64,000 nt of DNA from Garcia nutans (lineage: Eukaryota > Streptophyta > Magnoliopsida > Malpighiales > Euphorbiaceae). Position numbers and translations under genes: made by a program. Location of the stretch: assembly GCA_947685225.1 (NCBI GenBank), contig CANTUV010000008.1:44141501-44205500 (forward strand), in the 5' to 3' direction. This document shows positions 1-10,857 of the stretch, piece after piece (the first letter of the stretch is position 1; each line of letters opens with the position of its first letter). Below the pieces are notes generated by a model that was not told the origin of the DNA, did not search any database, and worked only from the letters and a program-made list of their open reading frames with translations.

Positions 1-1975
1 AAGTGTATAAGCAATTTCTAGGTTGGATCCGGTGAAGTACTTACTTTGATTGGAAAGTATGGTCTATGGTTGATAATTTTGGAAGAATTTGAGATTGAGT
101 ATGTAACTAGGAAAACAATCAAAGGTAGAGCAGTGGCAAAATTCCTGGCTTAGCAACCATTGCCAGATAGTGAAGAGGTAGTCTTGGAATTTCCTAATGA
201 ACATTTAGAGGCCATAGAAGTACAAGGATGGAAGATGTATTTTGATGGAGCAATGAATATGAAAGGAGAAGGTTTGGGAGTTATACTAGAATCACCCGAA
301 GGGGAGGTTATCCCTTTAGCTAAGAAGTTGAAGTTCATGGCAACCAATAATATGGTGGAGTATGAGGCATGTATTTTTGGTTTGGAAACCCTAATGATTA
401 TGAAGGTGGATAAGGTGCAAGTCTTCAGTGATTCATTACTAGTAATATCCTAAGTAAATGGAGAATGGGAGTTAAAAGAAGAGAAGCTAAAACTATACCA
501 CCATTACTTGACCATGATGAAGAAGAATTTTAAGGAGTGCAGGTTTATACAGCTACCCAGAGAAGAAAACCAGATGGCCGATACCCTAGCCACAATAGCT
601 TCGGTATGGGAAAATCCTGTCAACTTATTTCTTAAGCCTCTGATTTTGACCAGTTCATCAACTCCTTGCTATGAATGTGAGACAATCATGGAAACTGATA
701 CAAACCATGATGCGTGGTATGAGACCATATGACAGTTTTTGGACAATAAGGAATACCCGTTGGGGGCAACAAGGGAAGAGAGAAGAGCTATAAGGCGATG
801 GTCCTTACAATACATCACCTTTTATGGAGAGTTGTATCAAAGATGGCCTAATGGGGTGCACTTGAGATGCTTGAGGAAGCCTGAAGTTGAGCACATCATG
901 TCGAAAATACATGTGGGAAGTTGTGGTCCACACATGAGTGGTTTAGCCCTAGTTAAGAAGATAATTCGACAAGGTTACTACTGGTTCACCATGGAGAGAG
1001 ATTATATTGAGTTTGTGAAGAAGTGCCAACAATGTCAGATATATGGTAATCTAAATCACATGCCTCCTGAAGAATTGCATTTTATATTTTCACCATGGCC
1101 CTTTTCAACTTGGGGGATTGACATCATAGGAGAGATACATATGACGGATTTAATCAGTCACCATTTTATTATAGTAGCAGTGGATTATTTTTCAAAGTGG
1201 GTCAAAGCTGAATCTTTCAACAAGCTGGGGGCAAGGCAAATGGCTTAATTTATTCAAAAGAATCTCATTTGCAGGTATGGGGTCCCACATATTATTATAT
1301 CGAACAATGGGGTGTAGTTTCAAGGAGCAGTTAGGGACTTATTCTCGAAGTACCAAATCCATCATCATCAATCCTCCCCTTGTAGACCAAAGGCTAATGG
1401 TGCAGTAGAGGCAATAAACAAGACAATCAAACAGATTCTATCCAAGATGACCAAGAAATATAGAGATTAGTCAGAGATGCTTCCTTTTGCTTTATGGGGG
1501 TACTGAAAAAGTGTGCGAACGCCGACTGGAATGACATTGTTCTCCTTTGTTTATGGGATGGAAGCAGTGTTACCAATTGAGATAGAGATCAAGTCATTAA
1601 GAGTAGTTCTAGAAGCTGAACTGCCTGAGATGGAATGGGTAGTAAGTAGATGCACACAGTTAGCTTTATTAGAAGCAAGGAGGTTGAAAGCAATTTATCA
1701 TCATTAGCTATATTAAAGGAAGATAGCTCGGGCCTATAATAGAAGGGTTAAGATCAAAAAGTTCAGAGTCGACGAATTAGTGTTGAAGTAATGTATGCCT
1801 AATGTCTTTGATCCAAGAGAAAAATTTAGGCCTAATTGGGAAGGACAATATCTTGTGAAACATGTCATGAGCAAGGGTGCAGTCAAACTATCAGACATAG
1901 ACGGGAATGAGTTTAGTGAGCTAGTGAACATTGACAGGTTGAAGATATTTTATGTGTAAAAAAAGCTCGCTAGGT
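1..1975 (+). pseudogene. Tat-type pol fragment: RNase H and integrase (element A)
   Basis: This is the 3' part of a Ty3/gypsy polyprotein, broken by stops. It starts in a connection domain (about 1-150). An archaeal-type RNase H follows (about 160-640) with FDGA, VEYEA and FSDS around the active acidic residues. The integrase has an H2C2 zinc finger (about 885-1040, ending CQQCQ) and a core starting WGIDIIG near 1110. Having an RNase H after a connection domain is known for the Tat lineage. Stops lie at 451-453 and 730-732 and several occur after 1248. The second catalytic Asp of the integrase is Asn (AAC, 1303-1305), so the enzyme would be dead. The C-terminal part runs to about 1957. The closest relative in the window is the fragment at 44444-45559. 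The upstream gag, protease and RT lie outside the window. Confidence 0.85.
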
Positions 1976-2935
1976 TGAAAACCCAAAAGGGTGACCTAGG
2001 CAAAAGTTAGAACAGTTTGCTAGTTCTGAAACCTGAAAGGGCGGGCTAGGCAACAATTAGGGCTAAATGAGAGAAAATTGTCAATTAGAAAACCCGAAAG
2101 GGCTAGTTGGCGACATGAGTGATCTTGTGTATGCTGGCTTTATGTTTGGTTGATCTCCAATTTAATAAAATAGAGTTAATATTAAAATTGTTCTATGTGC
2201 ACATTTTCAAGTATTTAATCAAATATGGTAAAATATATAACACAATAGCAAAAGGTGATGATTAATTATAAAAGGAAAAAAAAATCTCTTATTATTATTT
2301 TCATTATTTTTCATCCTAACATTATTCTTTCTAAAGAATTGACAAATGTAAAATCTATGGTAAATGATAAGTGTGATGTGTAGGCCAACTTTTCTTCAAT
2401 CAATCCAAGAAAGCTTCAGTCAGACGAGGCATGTCCAAGTCAGGTGTAAACTCATAACCTCGAGGCTCGGCTCCATACTGATGGTCAAGCCAGTGAGGAT
2501 CATAGCAAGTACCTCAACGAAGAGCAACAAGAGGAACATACATCAAATACATCTAAATGGTGATACGAGAAATCTTCCACCAAGGTACCAACCAACGGAT
2601 GTTAACTATAACACGTGAATAGACCCAGTCGATCCAGTCGGCATACGAAGAAGCAGGATGAAGTAGTTTTCTGGTGGAGTGATGTCATGGTAGATATCTG
2701 GAAAAATCCATGGATGGAATATCGAGCAAGCAGAGACGTTCCTAAAGGCAAATCTGTAATCATGAATAATAAATTAAAAAAAGAGGTCCACTAAGTTAAA
2801 AACCCAGAAGGGCGGCTTAGGCAACAATTAGGACAACTCGCTAGTTTTAAAAACCTGCAAGGGTGGACTAGGCAAAAATTAGAGCAATAAAAAAGGGCCT
2901 AAATTAAAAACCTAAAAGGGTGATTTTGGTAGTTA
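1960..2935 (+). repeat. Post-integrase spacer with degenerate AAAACCCNNAAGGG units
   Basis: Non-coding spacer of element A after the integrase. A degenerate unit of about 50-60 bp, containing AAAACCC-AAAGGGYG and CTAGGCAAAARTTAG, appears about three times at 1965-2120 and three times at 2785-2935. The 2120-2785 stretch between the two clusters is unique in this window and AT-rich. Short frames there have no recognisable domain. Confidence 0.6.
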
Positions 2936-3460
2936 CTTGAAGCAGCAACAGACTCTTGACCAATCTCTTTGATGATCTTGATTTAAATTGGTCCAATCCA
3001 ACTAAAGTCTCGGCTAAGATCACGGGTATCGGTGACAAGCCTCCTTCTATTTGGTCCATGATATCCAATACTCGTGGATCGATATCACCATCGGATGAAA
3101 CAAGCAAGAATTGACCAATCAAGCAAAGATAGAACATGCGCCCCTAAGTTTTGGTAGGAGCCAAGTGAGAAGTGTAAAAGTCAATCAAAGGACCAAGCAA
3201 AATTTTCTCACCTATCGTCAATTGCAGAACTTTGATATTGACAGTTGAAGAAGCATATACATTTCGTGTTGAGTTTTGGAACCCAGTATGGGCAACGCCA
3301 TTAGCTGGTTGCTCGAATATCCAAGAATAGCCTCAAATTCTTCAATCATAGGACATATATCAAATTTGTTTATCTTAAAAGTCCTAGTTTTTATATCCCA
3401 AAAAGAAGCAATGGCATGTAGAAATGATTGGTCTAATTTGACATTTTGAAAACACTTCAA
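2904..3460 (-). pseudogene. Antisense ORF of element A, DUF7745-like
   Basis: Two minus-strand pieces (3460-3218 and 3137-2904) read as one decayed protein. The N-terminal piece has FLHAIASFWDIKTRTF and then CPMIEEFEAILGYS. The C-terminal piece has GDIDPRVLDI and PVILAETLVGLD. This order resembles a plant retroelement-associated family that I recall as DUF7745; the assignment is from memory and uncertain. Its role is unknown. It lies opposite to pol and 3' of integrase, the position of the extra antisense ORFs known in Tat-lineage elements. The frame is broken between the two pieces and no start codon is certain. Confidence 0.55.
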
Positions 3461-4173
3461 AACATTGAGTTGAGACCATGATATTTGTTCCCATTGTGTT
3501 TCTTCAATAATTTTGAATAAATTTTTTATCTTCTTTAAATTACTCTCGTTTATGATTATGGAATGACAATTGCTATTAATTTTATAAAGGAGAATCAGTA
3601 ATGGAAGAAGCTAAATTTTGAAATTTAAGTTAGAGCAAGAGGAAATTGTATTAGAGGGTGTTACTGCTTGGGACATTGAGGAAAAAAAAGTAATTTGTGA
3701 TTTATATAATTACTAGTTGAAGCTCACATTGTTTAAAGAAATCCATGTGAAATTAGGGCTTCATAGCTTTATCCATGTCGAAGAAGGAGTTTCGAGCGAA
3801 GTTGGACATTGTTAAACCTAATTTGTGTGGGTTTTGGTTTTATCAATTTAAATCCATGTTGAATTTATGTAACATGAATTCAACATGGTAACAAAAATGG
3901 TCCTGTGTATACATGTCCATATGTAAAAAGCAAAAAGAAAAGTAAAAAAAAATGTCCAGATAAAAAAATTTGAAAAAGTCAAAGTATTATATATATTAAT
4001 TATAGTTTACCTTTTAAAGATTATTAAAATCACTTTGTTTACTCATGTATAATAAAATCGCACAACATTTTAATACAAACTGATCACTGTCATGGAAGTG
4101 ACAGCCTATAATGAAATAAAGCACTCAAAAAAATCATCGCCAGTTGGAAGTAAGGGCATGTCATCTATCCCAG
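3461..4173. other. AT-rich internal spacer of element A
   Basis: No coding signal seen. The last 100 bp or so (from about 4070) match 13310-13410 of element B, in the tail of the antisense PMD block. This shows that the spacer belongs to the same kind of element. The final five bases, CCCAG, are the target duplication of the solo LTR that follows. Confidence 0.6.
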
Positions 4174-6383
4174 TGTAGACTCTTAATTTTTGACCCAGTC
4201 CGGTCCAATATGTTTTATTTAGTCCAAAATGATTTTTGTTGTCTAATTGGTCCAAAATAGTTTTTGTTAAATAATTTTTGCTTTAGTATCTAATTTTTAT
4301 TAATAAAAAATAAAAATAAACAAATAAAAGTCAAAAAATAAAAATAAAAATCGGCATCGAAAAAATCGGTGACGAAAAAATCGTTACGCGGGCCCGTGGG
4401 CATTTCGCCAGCAGAAGTTGCCTGCGGGCGAAATGGTCTCTCGCTACTCACCTACTGCCACAGTCAGCTGCGGTAGATTTTTTTCGCCAGCGCATTTTTT
4501 CCTGCGGCAATTTTTTTGGCAGCGCAATTTTTCCGACGCAAATTTTTTGAAACCTAATTCAATTAGGTTTCGGTTTCCTTTTCTTATCAATATCACTTGC
4601 CGTGATTAATTAGGAATAAACCATATGAAACCTTTATAAATAAGGACCAAAGGCAATCAAATAAAGGGAGGCCAAAAATAAAAAAAAAATAGATAGTTGC
4701 TTGAAAAAGTGGATCCAAATCCGTGAAGGAAATCAGCTTGAATCAAGCTGATTTTTTGAGGGAGCAGAAAAATGATTTAAGCAATTCAAAGGAAAAAAGA
4801 CTTGTTTTTGACCTTGTTCATCCAAGAAGCAATTTTTGGTGAAACTTACAAAATAAGGTTTGAATTCTTAATTTTTTTTTTATTTTTTTTTTCTTTACAG
4901 TAGCTTAATCATCACTTTGTTTCTTTTAATTCAAAAATTTTAGGACCTCAATTCACTTTTTCTAAGGCATAAAAATCTTAAATCGTAGCTTTATTTTCTA
5001 AAAGTTTAAAGATATTATTTTTGTTTCTTCAAAACCCCAAAACCAAAATTTGTTTTCCAAATTTTCAAAACTCTAAATTGTATTATGTTTCCTTCAAAAA
5101 GCCTTAAAAAACATCTTTTCTATTTATAAAAACTTTAATTTGTTTGGTTTACTTTCATAAAACCTCATAAAATATCAAATTGATTTTCAAATCCCAAAAG
5201 CTTCATGCATCACCAAAACCCTAATTTTAAAACACTAAACCCAAATTCAACTTCCAAACCTAAAATAGTATACTCTAACCCCTTTAAAACCTTAAACCCT
5301 AACTTTTTCTAGACCTTAATCCTTTAAAACTTTAAAAACCATAAAAACTCAAATATTTTAAATTTTCACAGTAAGCTTGAAATCATCATTTAAAACCACA
5401 AATCAAAAGTATTTTAAAGTGTCCAAAACCCTAGTTCCATAATTTCACCATTCAAACCTTAATTTGTTTAATCAAAGTGTCTTACCAACCTTTTAAAACA
5501 TAAAATCCTTAATTTATTTTAATTCTTCAAAAAGTCACAGTAGCTTAAATTCATGAAAATCCAAAATCCTAAACACATAAAATAAAGGATCCCAAATGGA
5601 AACAGTAGCTATAACTTAGATTTTTTATTTGCCTTATTCAATTCTATACTTGATTATGCATTGATTTATTTTATATGCTTTAATTTATTTAAGTTCAATA
5701 CTTGGTATATTTAATTTATTATGGGTGGATGTTTACTTTCTATTGATATTTAATATCTTTGATTAATGATTTATTTATTATGAATGGTTATTTACTTTTA
5801 TCAATTTATTTAGATTTCCAAATGTTGTAAGGGGTATGTTTGCACTTGGTGGGTACCTCATTAGTTGAATATCAGGTAATTTAAATTTCTTTTCTATTTT
5901 AGAACTAATGTAAAGGGCATGTTTCTACCTTTCAGTGGGTGTCATATTTAGGCATGAGATGTAAGGACATGTTTCCATCCTTGGATGGGTGTCCATTTAT
6001 TTGCTTTGTTTGGACATTGCTTTGATTTTAATATAATGATGCTTTCTTTCAATTATTGTATGTAATGTGGATAATATTATTATACTTAAGAATTTTATAA
6101 TATTAAGACCTGTAAAGGAGGCCGGTTCCAATGAACCGGGCGTTGTGGGGGTGCTGGGCCATTTCTCACCTTCCCCACACGTACCCAACTTTTCCAACCC
6201 ATTAGGGGGTTGGGGATTCCTTAGGAATCGAGTCATGTACCCCTTACTTTTTTCCCGGCCTGCCGGGTGACGACTCCATTTTCTCCAGACTTAGGTCCAT
6301 ATTCTCTAAGGCCCCGAGCCTAAACAGTGCCGAAGTTGCAAGAACCATTCCACCAGGAGTGGGGGCAAAAATCCCCACTCACA
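4174..6383 (+). mobile_element. Solo LTR, family 1, with target duplication CCCAG
   Basis: A 2210-bp LTR begins TGTAGACTCTTAATTTTT and ends CCCCACTCACA. It is flanked by CCCAG at 4169-4173 and 6384-6388. No PBS follows, so it is a solo LTR left by LTR-LTR recombination. Inside, in order, are an AT-rich start, a GC-rich palindromic block (about 4380-4560), a TATA box at 4635, AAACCCTAA-rich sequence (about 5200-5620), three stem-loops (5831-5994), the palindrome CCGGTTCCAATGAACCGG (6122-6139) and a terminal hairpin (6357-6380). It sits inside element A; the flanks rejoin to a sequence like 13380-13540. Confidence 0.9.
4635..4642 (+). promoter_or_regulatory. TATA box of the solo LTR
   Basis: TATAAATA lies about 460 bp into the LTR, just after the GC-rich palindromic block and before the transcribed AAACCCTAA-rich part. 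Equivalent boxes are found in the other family 1 LTRs. Confidence 0.65.
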
Positions 6384-6520
6384 CCCAGTTCCTCTCAAAA
6401 AAGAAGCATCGGACCATGATTATCTTGAAAATCACTCCTATCATGATCAAAGTCTGTGAAGGGAGGTGGCATGTCATGGTCATCTGTCTGGGCCTCCTTA
6501 ATGAAGATGCGCCAGGATCT

Positions 6521-8847
6521 TGTAGACCCTTAATTTTTTACCCAGTCTAATATGATATTTTTAAAAAGTCCAAAATAAATTTTTTGGTGTTTTAATTATA
6601 TAATATTTATTTTAATAATATTTATTACTTAAAATATTTATTTTTAATAAAAATAAAAGTAATAATAAAAAAGGATAAAAAATAAAAATCGACGACAGAA
6701 GAATCAGCGACGAACTGGCCACAAGCTAATTCGCCTTAGGATTTTCCTGTGGCAAAATGGCCACAGGCCAATTCACCGTAGGAAAATCCTGCGGCAAATT
6801 TGCTAGCCCGCCCCCAGCGCCAGCAGAACTTCTTCGCCAGCGCACTTTTGCATTCCCAGCCTGCGTGTGATTTTGCCGAAACCCTATTATACTTGGTTTG
6901 TAATTTGATTTCCTAAAATGTTTTTATTTCCTTAGCCAATTAGTATTAGATTTTTTTATTTTTTCTTATAAATGCCACATCAAAACACACAGAAAAAGGA
7001 CTTTTAGCAATTATTCAGACTTTTGATCTAAAATTTTTTATCGAACTTTGGACTTTTGGAAATTTTCGGCCAAGAAAAGAGAACCTTGAAGGAGCAAGAG
7101 GCAGTGAGCAAGCAATAATAATCCATCAAAGGCATCCTACACTGTCTTTATTATTGTTCAACAAGAATTCAAAGATTATGGTGGAACTAACAACGGAGGT
7201 CTGAATCTCTATTTCTTTGCTTATGTTTACAGTAGCTTCATCATACAATTTGATAAATTGTTTAAACATGCATATTTTTGTTATTTGATCAATTATTCTA
7301 CTTACTATCCAAACTTTATTTAAAACCCTAAAAAGTGTTTTCCAAAAACCTAATGCCTTATTACCCGTAAAACATATTTTTGAAAATTAAAACCCTAATT
7401 ACACTTTTCTAAAACCATAAAACACAGATCTAATTTCTTAAACCCTAAGTTATTCAAACCCTAAATCTTAATTAATTTTGTTTTCAAATTTTCATAGTAG
7501 CTTGTTCCATTAAATTACCATAGAATTTGATTATTTAAATAATGTTTAAATGTCTAGTAGTCATATTACATATTAGTATTTATCAAAAAAATCCATGTTA
7601 AAGTGGTCTTAAAGTTTTAATAACAACCATGTTTTGATAAAACCCTAACTGCAGTAAACTCTAAGACCCAAACCCTAATTTGCCTTGTAATTCATAAAAC
7701 CCCAAAATAGTTTTGCAATTATCAAAACCCTAAATTATTTTCTAAAACTCTAAGATTCAAAATTGCTTTCTTAAATCCTAATCTGTTTTCCAAATATCCA
7801 GTAACCCCAAAAATTAACTTTCAAACCTTAGATCCCAAATACTTAAGCTCTTCTTCCAAAACCATAAATTATTCTTCAAACAAACCCTGAAGTACTTTAT
7901 TTTTCAAAAAACCTTAAATAATTTTTCCCAAACCCTAAATTCTTTAAAACCCTAATTCTAAATGCCAAAACCTTAATTCCTCAAAGATAAAATTTAGAAA
8001 CCATAATTTATTAAGCCAACACCCAGTACTCCCAGTAGCTTAAAGCCATAACAAAAATCTTATTTCCTCAAACTTTAAATCCCAAAACCCTAATTTCTTA
8101 AATCCTAAATCTTAAACCTCAACCTTTTTTATTTAATGGATTGAATTTTAATTTTATTTATTTATTTGATCATGTGATTTGTTATATGTTAATGATGAAT
8201 GTTTTATTTTATTTTATGAATGGTTTGCTTTTATTTATAATTAGATTATTTAATATTCTTATATTTGTCTTAGTTTTAAAATTGTAAGAGGTATGTTTTC
8301 ACTTTTTGAGTATCTCATTAGTTAAACATCATGTAATTTATTTTATTTTAAAGTTTTTTTGACCAATGTAAAGGACACGTTTCCACCTTTCGGCGGGTGT
8401 CCTATTTAGTTTTAGACATGGACTATGTAAGGACATGTTTCCATCCTCGGATGGGTGTCTATTTATTTGTTTTGTTTGGATATTGCTTTGATTTTAATAT
8501 AATGATGCTTTATTTTAATTATCGCATATAATATGGATAAAATCATTATATTTAAGAATTTTATGTTATTAAGACTTGAGAAGGAGGTCGGTTCCAATGA
8601 ACCGGCATTGTGGGGGTGCTAAGCCATTTCTCACATTCTCCACACGTACCCAACTTTTCAAACCCATTAGGGGTTGGAGATTCCTTAGGAATCGAGTCAT
8701 CAACCCATTTCATTTTCACGGCCTGTTCGGGTGGTGACTCCACTTTCTCTGGGCTTAGGCCCGTGTTCTCTAAGGCCCTAAGCCTAAACAGTGCCGAAGT
8801 TGCAAGAACCATTCCACTGTGAGTGGGGGCAAAAATCCCCACTCATA
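6521..8847 (+). repeat. 5' LTR of element B
   Basis: A 2327-bp LTR with start TGTAGACCCTTAATTTTT and end CCCCACTCATA, followed by one base and the PBS. It carries a GC-rich palindromic block at about 6715-6800 that the 3' LTR lacks or has replaced. Stem-loops lie at 8288-8316, 8372-8403 and 8431-8460. Confidence 0.9.
6967..6974 (+). promoter_or_regulatory. TATA box in the 5' LTR of B
   Basis: TATAAATG, one base off the TATAAATA found in the sister LTRs at 16380 and 4635. It is placed about 446 bp into the LTR. Confidence 0.55.
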
Positions 8848-8848
8848 G

Positions 8849-8866
8849 TGGCGACTCCAATGGGGA
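8849..8866 (+). other. Primer binding site of element B (tRNA-Arg type)
   Basis: TGGCGACTCCAATGGGGA begins one base after the LTR end. It fits the complement of a plant tRNA-Arg 3' end with a few mismatches. As I recall, this is the primer used by Ogre/Tat elements. Confidence 0.75.
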
Positions 8867-10009
8867 TAAGAGAAATTGATTTCATTGGTCTTTATATTAT
8901 TCTATTTTTTCTTATCATTATATTATCCATTGCATCATATTAGATTGCATCGTGTGCGTGAGTTAGGACGCCCGTGTTATCCATGGTATGTTATGTAAGG
9001 GATACCATACTGTCACTCAAGGTATGGAGATTGAGCATGGCATAACCACTCATAGCCTTGTACCTTTTGGTATGTACTTGCTATGGGAACCTAAGCCTTT
9101 TCAACCCAAAGACTAAAGCTCATGTAATTGGCCTAGTTACTTTCCTTAAGTTTTTACCCCAAATGCTTGTTGTTTGACTATGGTTAATTTATCTTAGTTT
9201 AAATCATGGCTTATTTGGTTTGTTCTTTTTCTAATATGACCTAATTACATTGTGAGCTCAAATAAATTTTTTCCTCTAAGTCCAAAAGACTAAAGCTTTT
9301 TCAAAGTTTTTCAAGACGATCTTTGGACAAAAAACTTTTCTAAAAACAAATCAAAAATTCTTTTCTCATGACTCAAATACAAAGTCAAAAATCCATTTTT
9401 TCTAAAAATCTTTTTATAATGGGTTTTCCAAACAAAATTATTTTTGCATTTCATCCAACCTTTTCTTACAAAGAGCTTACAAATTATTTAGGTCAATTAT
9501 GAAATACAAAAAATCAATTGTGAGCCTAGTTTATACTAAAAATTATTAGTCATGGGCTTGCTTTTGGCATGAATCATTAGTTACTTTTTTAAGTGAGAAA
9601 TCTATTTATAATAAACCTTTTAATTTAGTTTTAATCCAATATAGCAAAAAAGCTGCTTTAGTTGATTGGATAGATTAAAGCCTAATTAATGGGAATTATT
9701 ATGAACTGATTTCCATTTTTGAAAATATAACTATTGGTTGAAACATCCGAGGGAAATATTCAAAAATAAGATACCCCATGTTGGTATTTTGTTAACCATA
9801 GGAAAAGAGACTCGCCATCCATGTGTGGAAGTTATAAGGTGGGAAGGAACATCCTATTTATCCTTGTTTATTTATTGTTTATGCATACATGCATCACATG
9901 ACATATCATTAATTCTTTCTGGTTCACAGACTTGGAGTACAGCAATCCAAGGGCATACAACGATACCACCTACAACACTGATTTTTGATTCAAGTGCTTC
10001 ATTGGAAGG
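8867..10009 (+). other. Untranslated leader of element B
   Basis: About 1.1 kb without a credible ORF, closely matching the leader of element E (34352-35484) and, in reverse, the leaders at 23918-23996 and 31321-32097. A hairpin at 9005-9027 (CCATAC/GTATGG) is conserved in E at 34489-34511 and could be a dimerisation or packaging signal (inference). Confidence 0.65.
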
Positions 10010-10857
10010 ATGGATGCAAACCAGCTAAGGGATATATTTGATGAAGTTGTAAAAGCTAAGATGGATGAGCTACGAGATTAATTGGTTCAAATTATGAAGA
10101 CCCAATTGATTGAAATTCTGGAGCACATCAACAATGCTAATGAGGCATCTCACATTGACATAAGAAAGAAGGGAAAGATAGCATCCACGGAGAACATGTT
10201 CACTAATAGAGATTGAATGAAAAATGAGGGATCAATCCCTATTCTACAAGACAAATAGAACCATGTGCTGTCTAAGTGGAGCAATAAGGGCGGCTACCAC
10301 CCTAGTGGGCAAAGTCAAAGGGAAAGAGAGAAGAACAGTTTTTCTGCAAAATGGAATTATCAGCCTAGCAATCAAAATACACAAAAGGAAGCTGATATTA
10401 ATGCCACCGGTTAAGGAGGAATGAGGCAGTTTTCAAAATTGGAGAAGCCACTATCTTGGGTTCTCAATAAGCTACAAAAGAAGGGATTGTTACAACCCTT
10501 GACTCCTCGACCTTTGCCAAATCCTTTATCCCAAAATTTTATACTAAGGCTTTTTGTTAATTTCATCAGACTCAAGGACATGAGACTGATAGATGTACCC
10601 AATTGAAGCATGAGATCCAAGATCTAATTGATAGTGGTAAGCTTCCTGAGCCTGATAAGCACTTCAATAAGAATAATCCTTTCCCTAAATTTAGAAGGAC
10701 GCCACCACTTACAACCTTCATGAAGAGTTTTATCTTGTCATCCTGTGATGATATGGATAGAGAAGCTGCTCAAGATGATGTGCTACTAAGCAAGCTTGGA
10801 CTAACTGTGGATGATGAAGCAATGATCCTTGATGATGGAAAAAATCCTTGACCTTGA
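10010..10857 (+). pseudogene. Decayed gag of element B
   Basis: The gag starts at ATG 10010 (MDANQLRDIFDEVV) and stops early near 10080. Further fragments follow in shifting frames. The 3' part (10421-10850) has the conserved PLSWVLNKLQKKGLLQPL stretch. A frameshifted remnant of the Tat-type C2HC region comes next, ending in LKHEIQDLIDSGKLPEP. The middle of gag, present in E at about 35950-36330, is mostly missing. Multiple stops and frameshifts mean no functional Gag. The reading ends near 10851 and leads directly into non-coding DNA rather than protease. Confidence 0.75.

Noticed and set aside
5997..6236. Antisense frame of about 80 codons near the LTR end, recurring in several LTRs (8561-8842, 33920-34186, 37470-37661, 56889-57155)
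   Set aside because: It recurs because the LTRs are homologous. It overlaps the palindrome and terminal hairpin, its ends differ between copies, and no protein family is recognisable.
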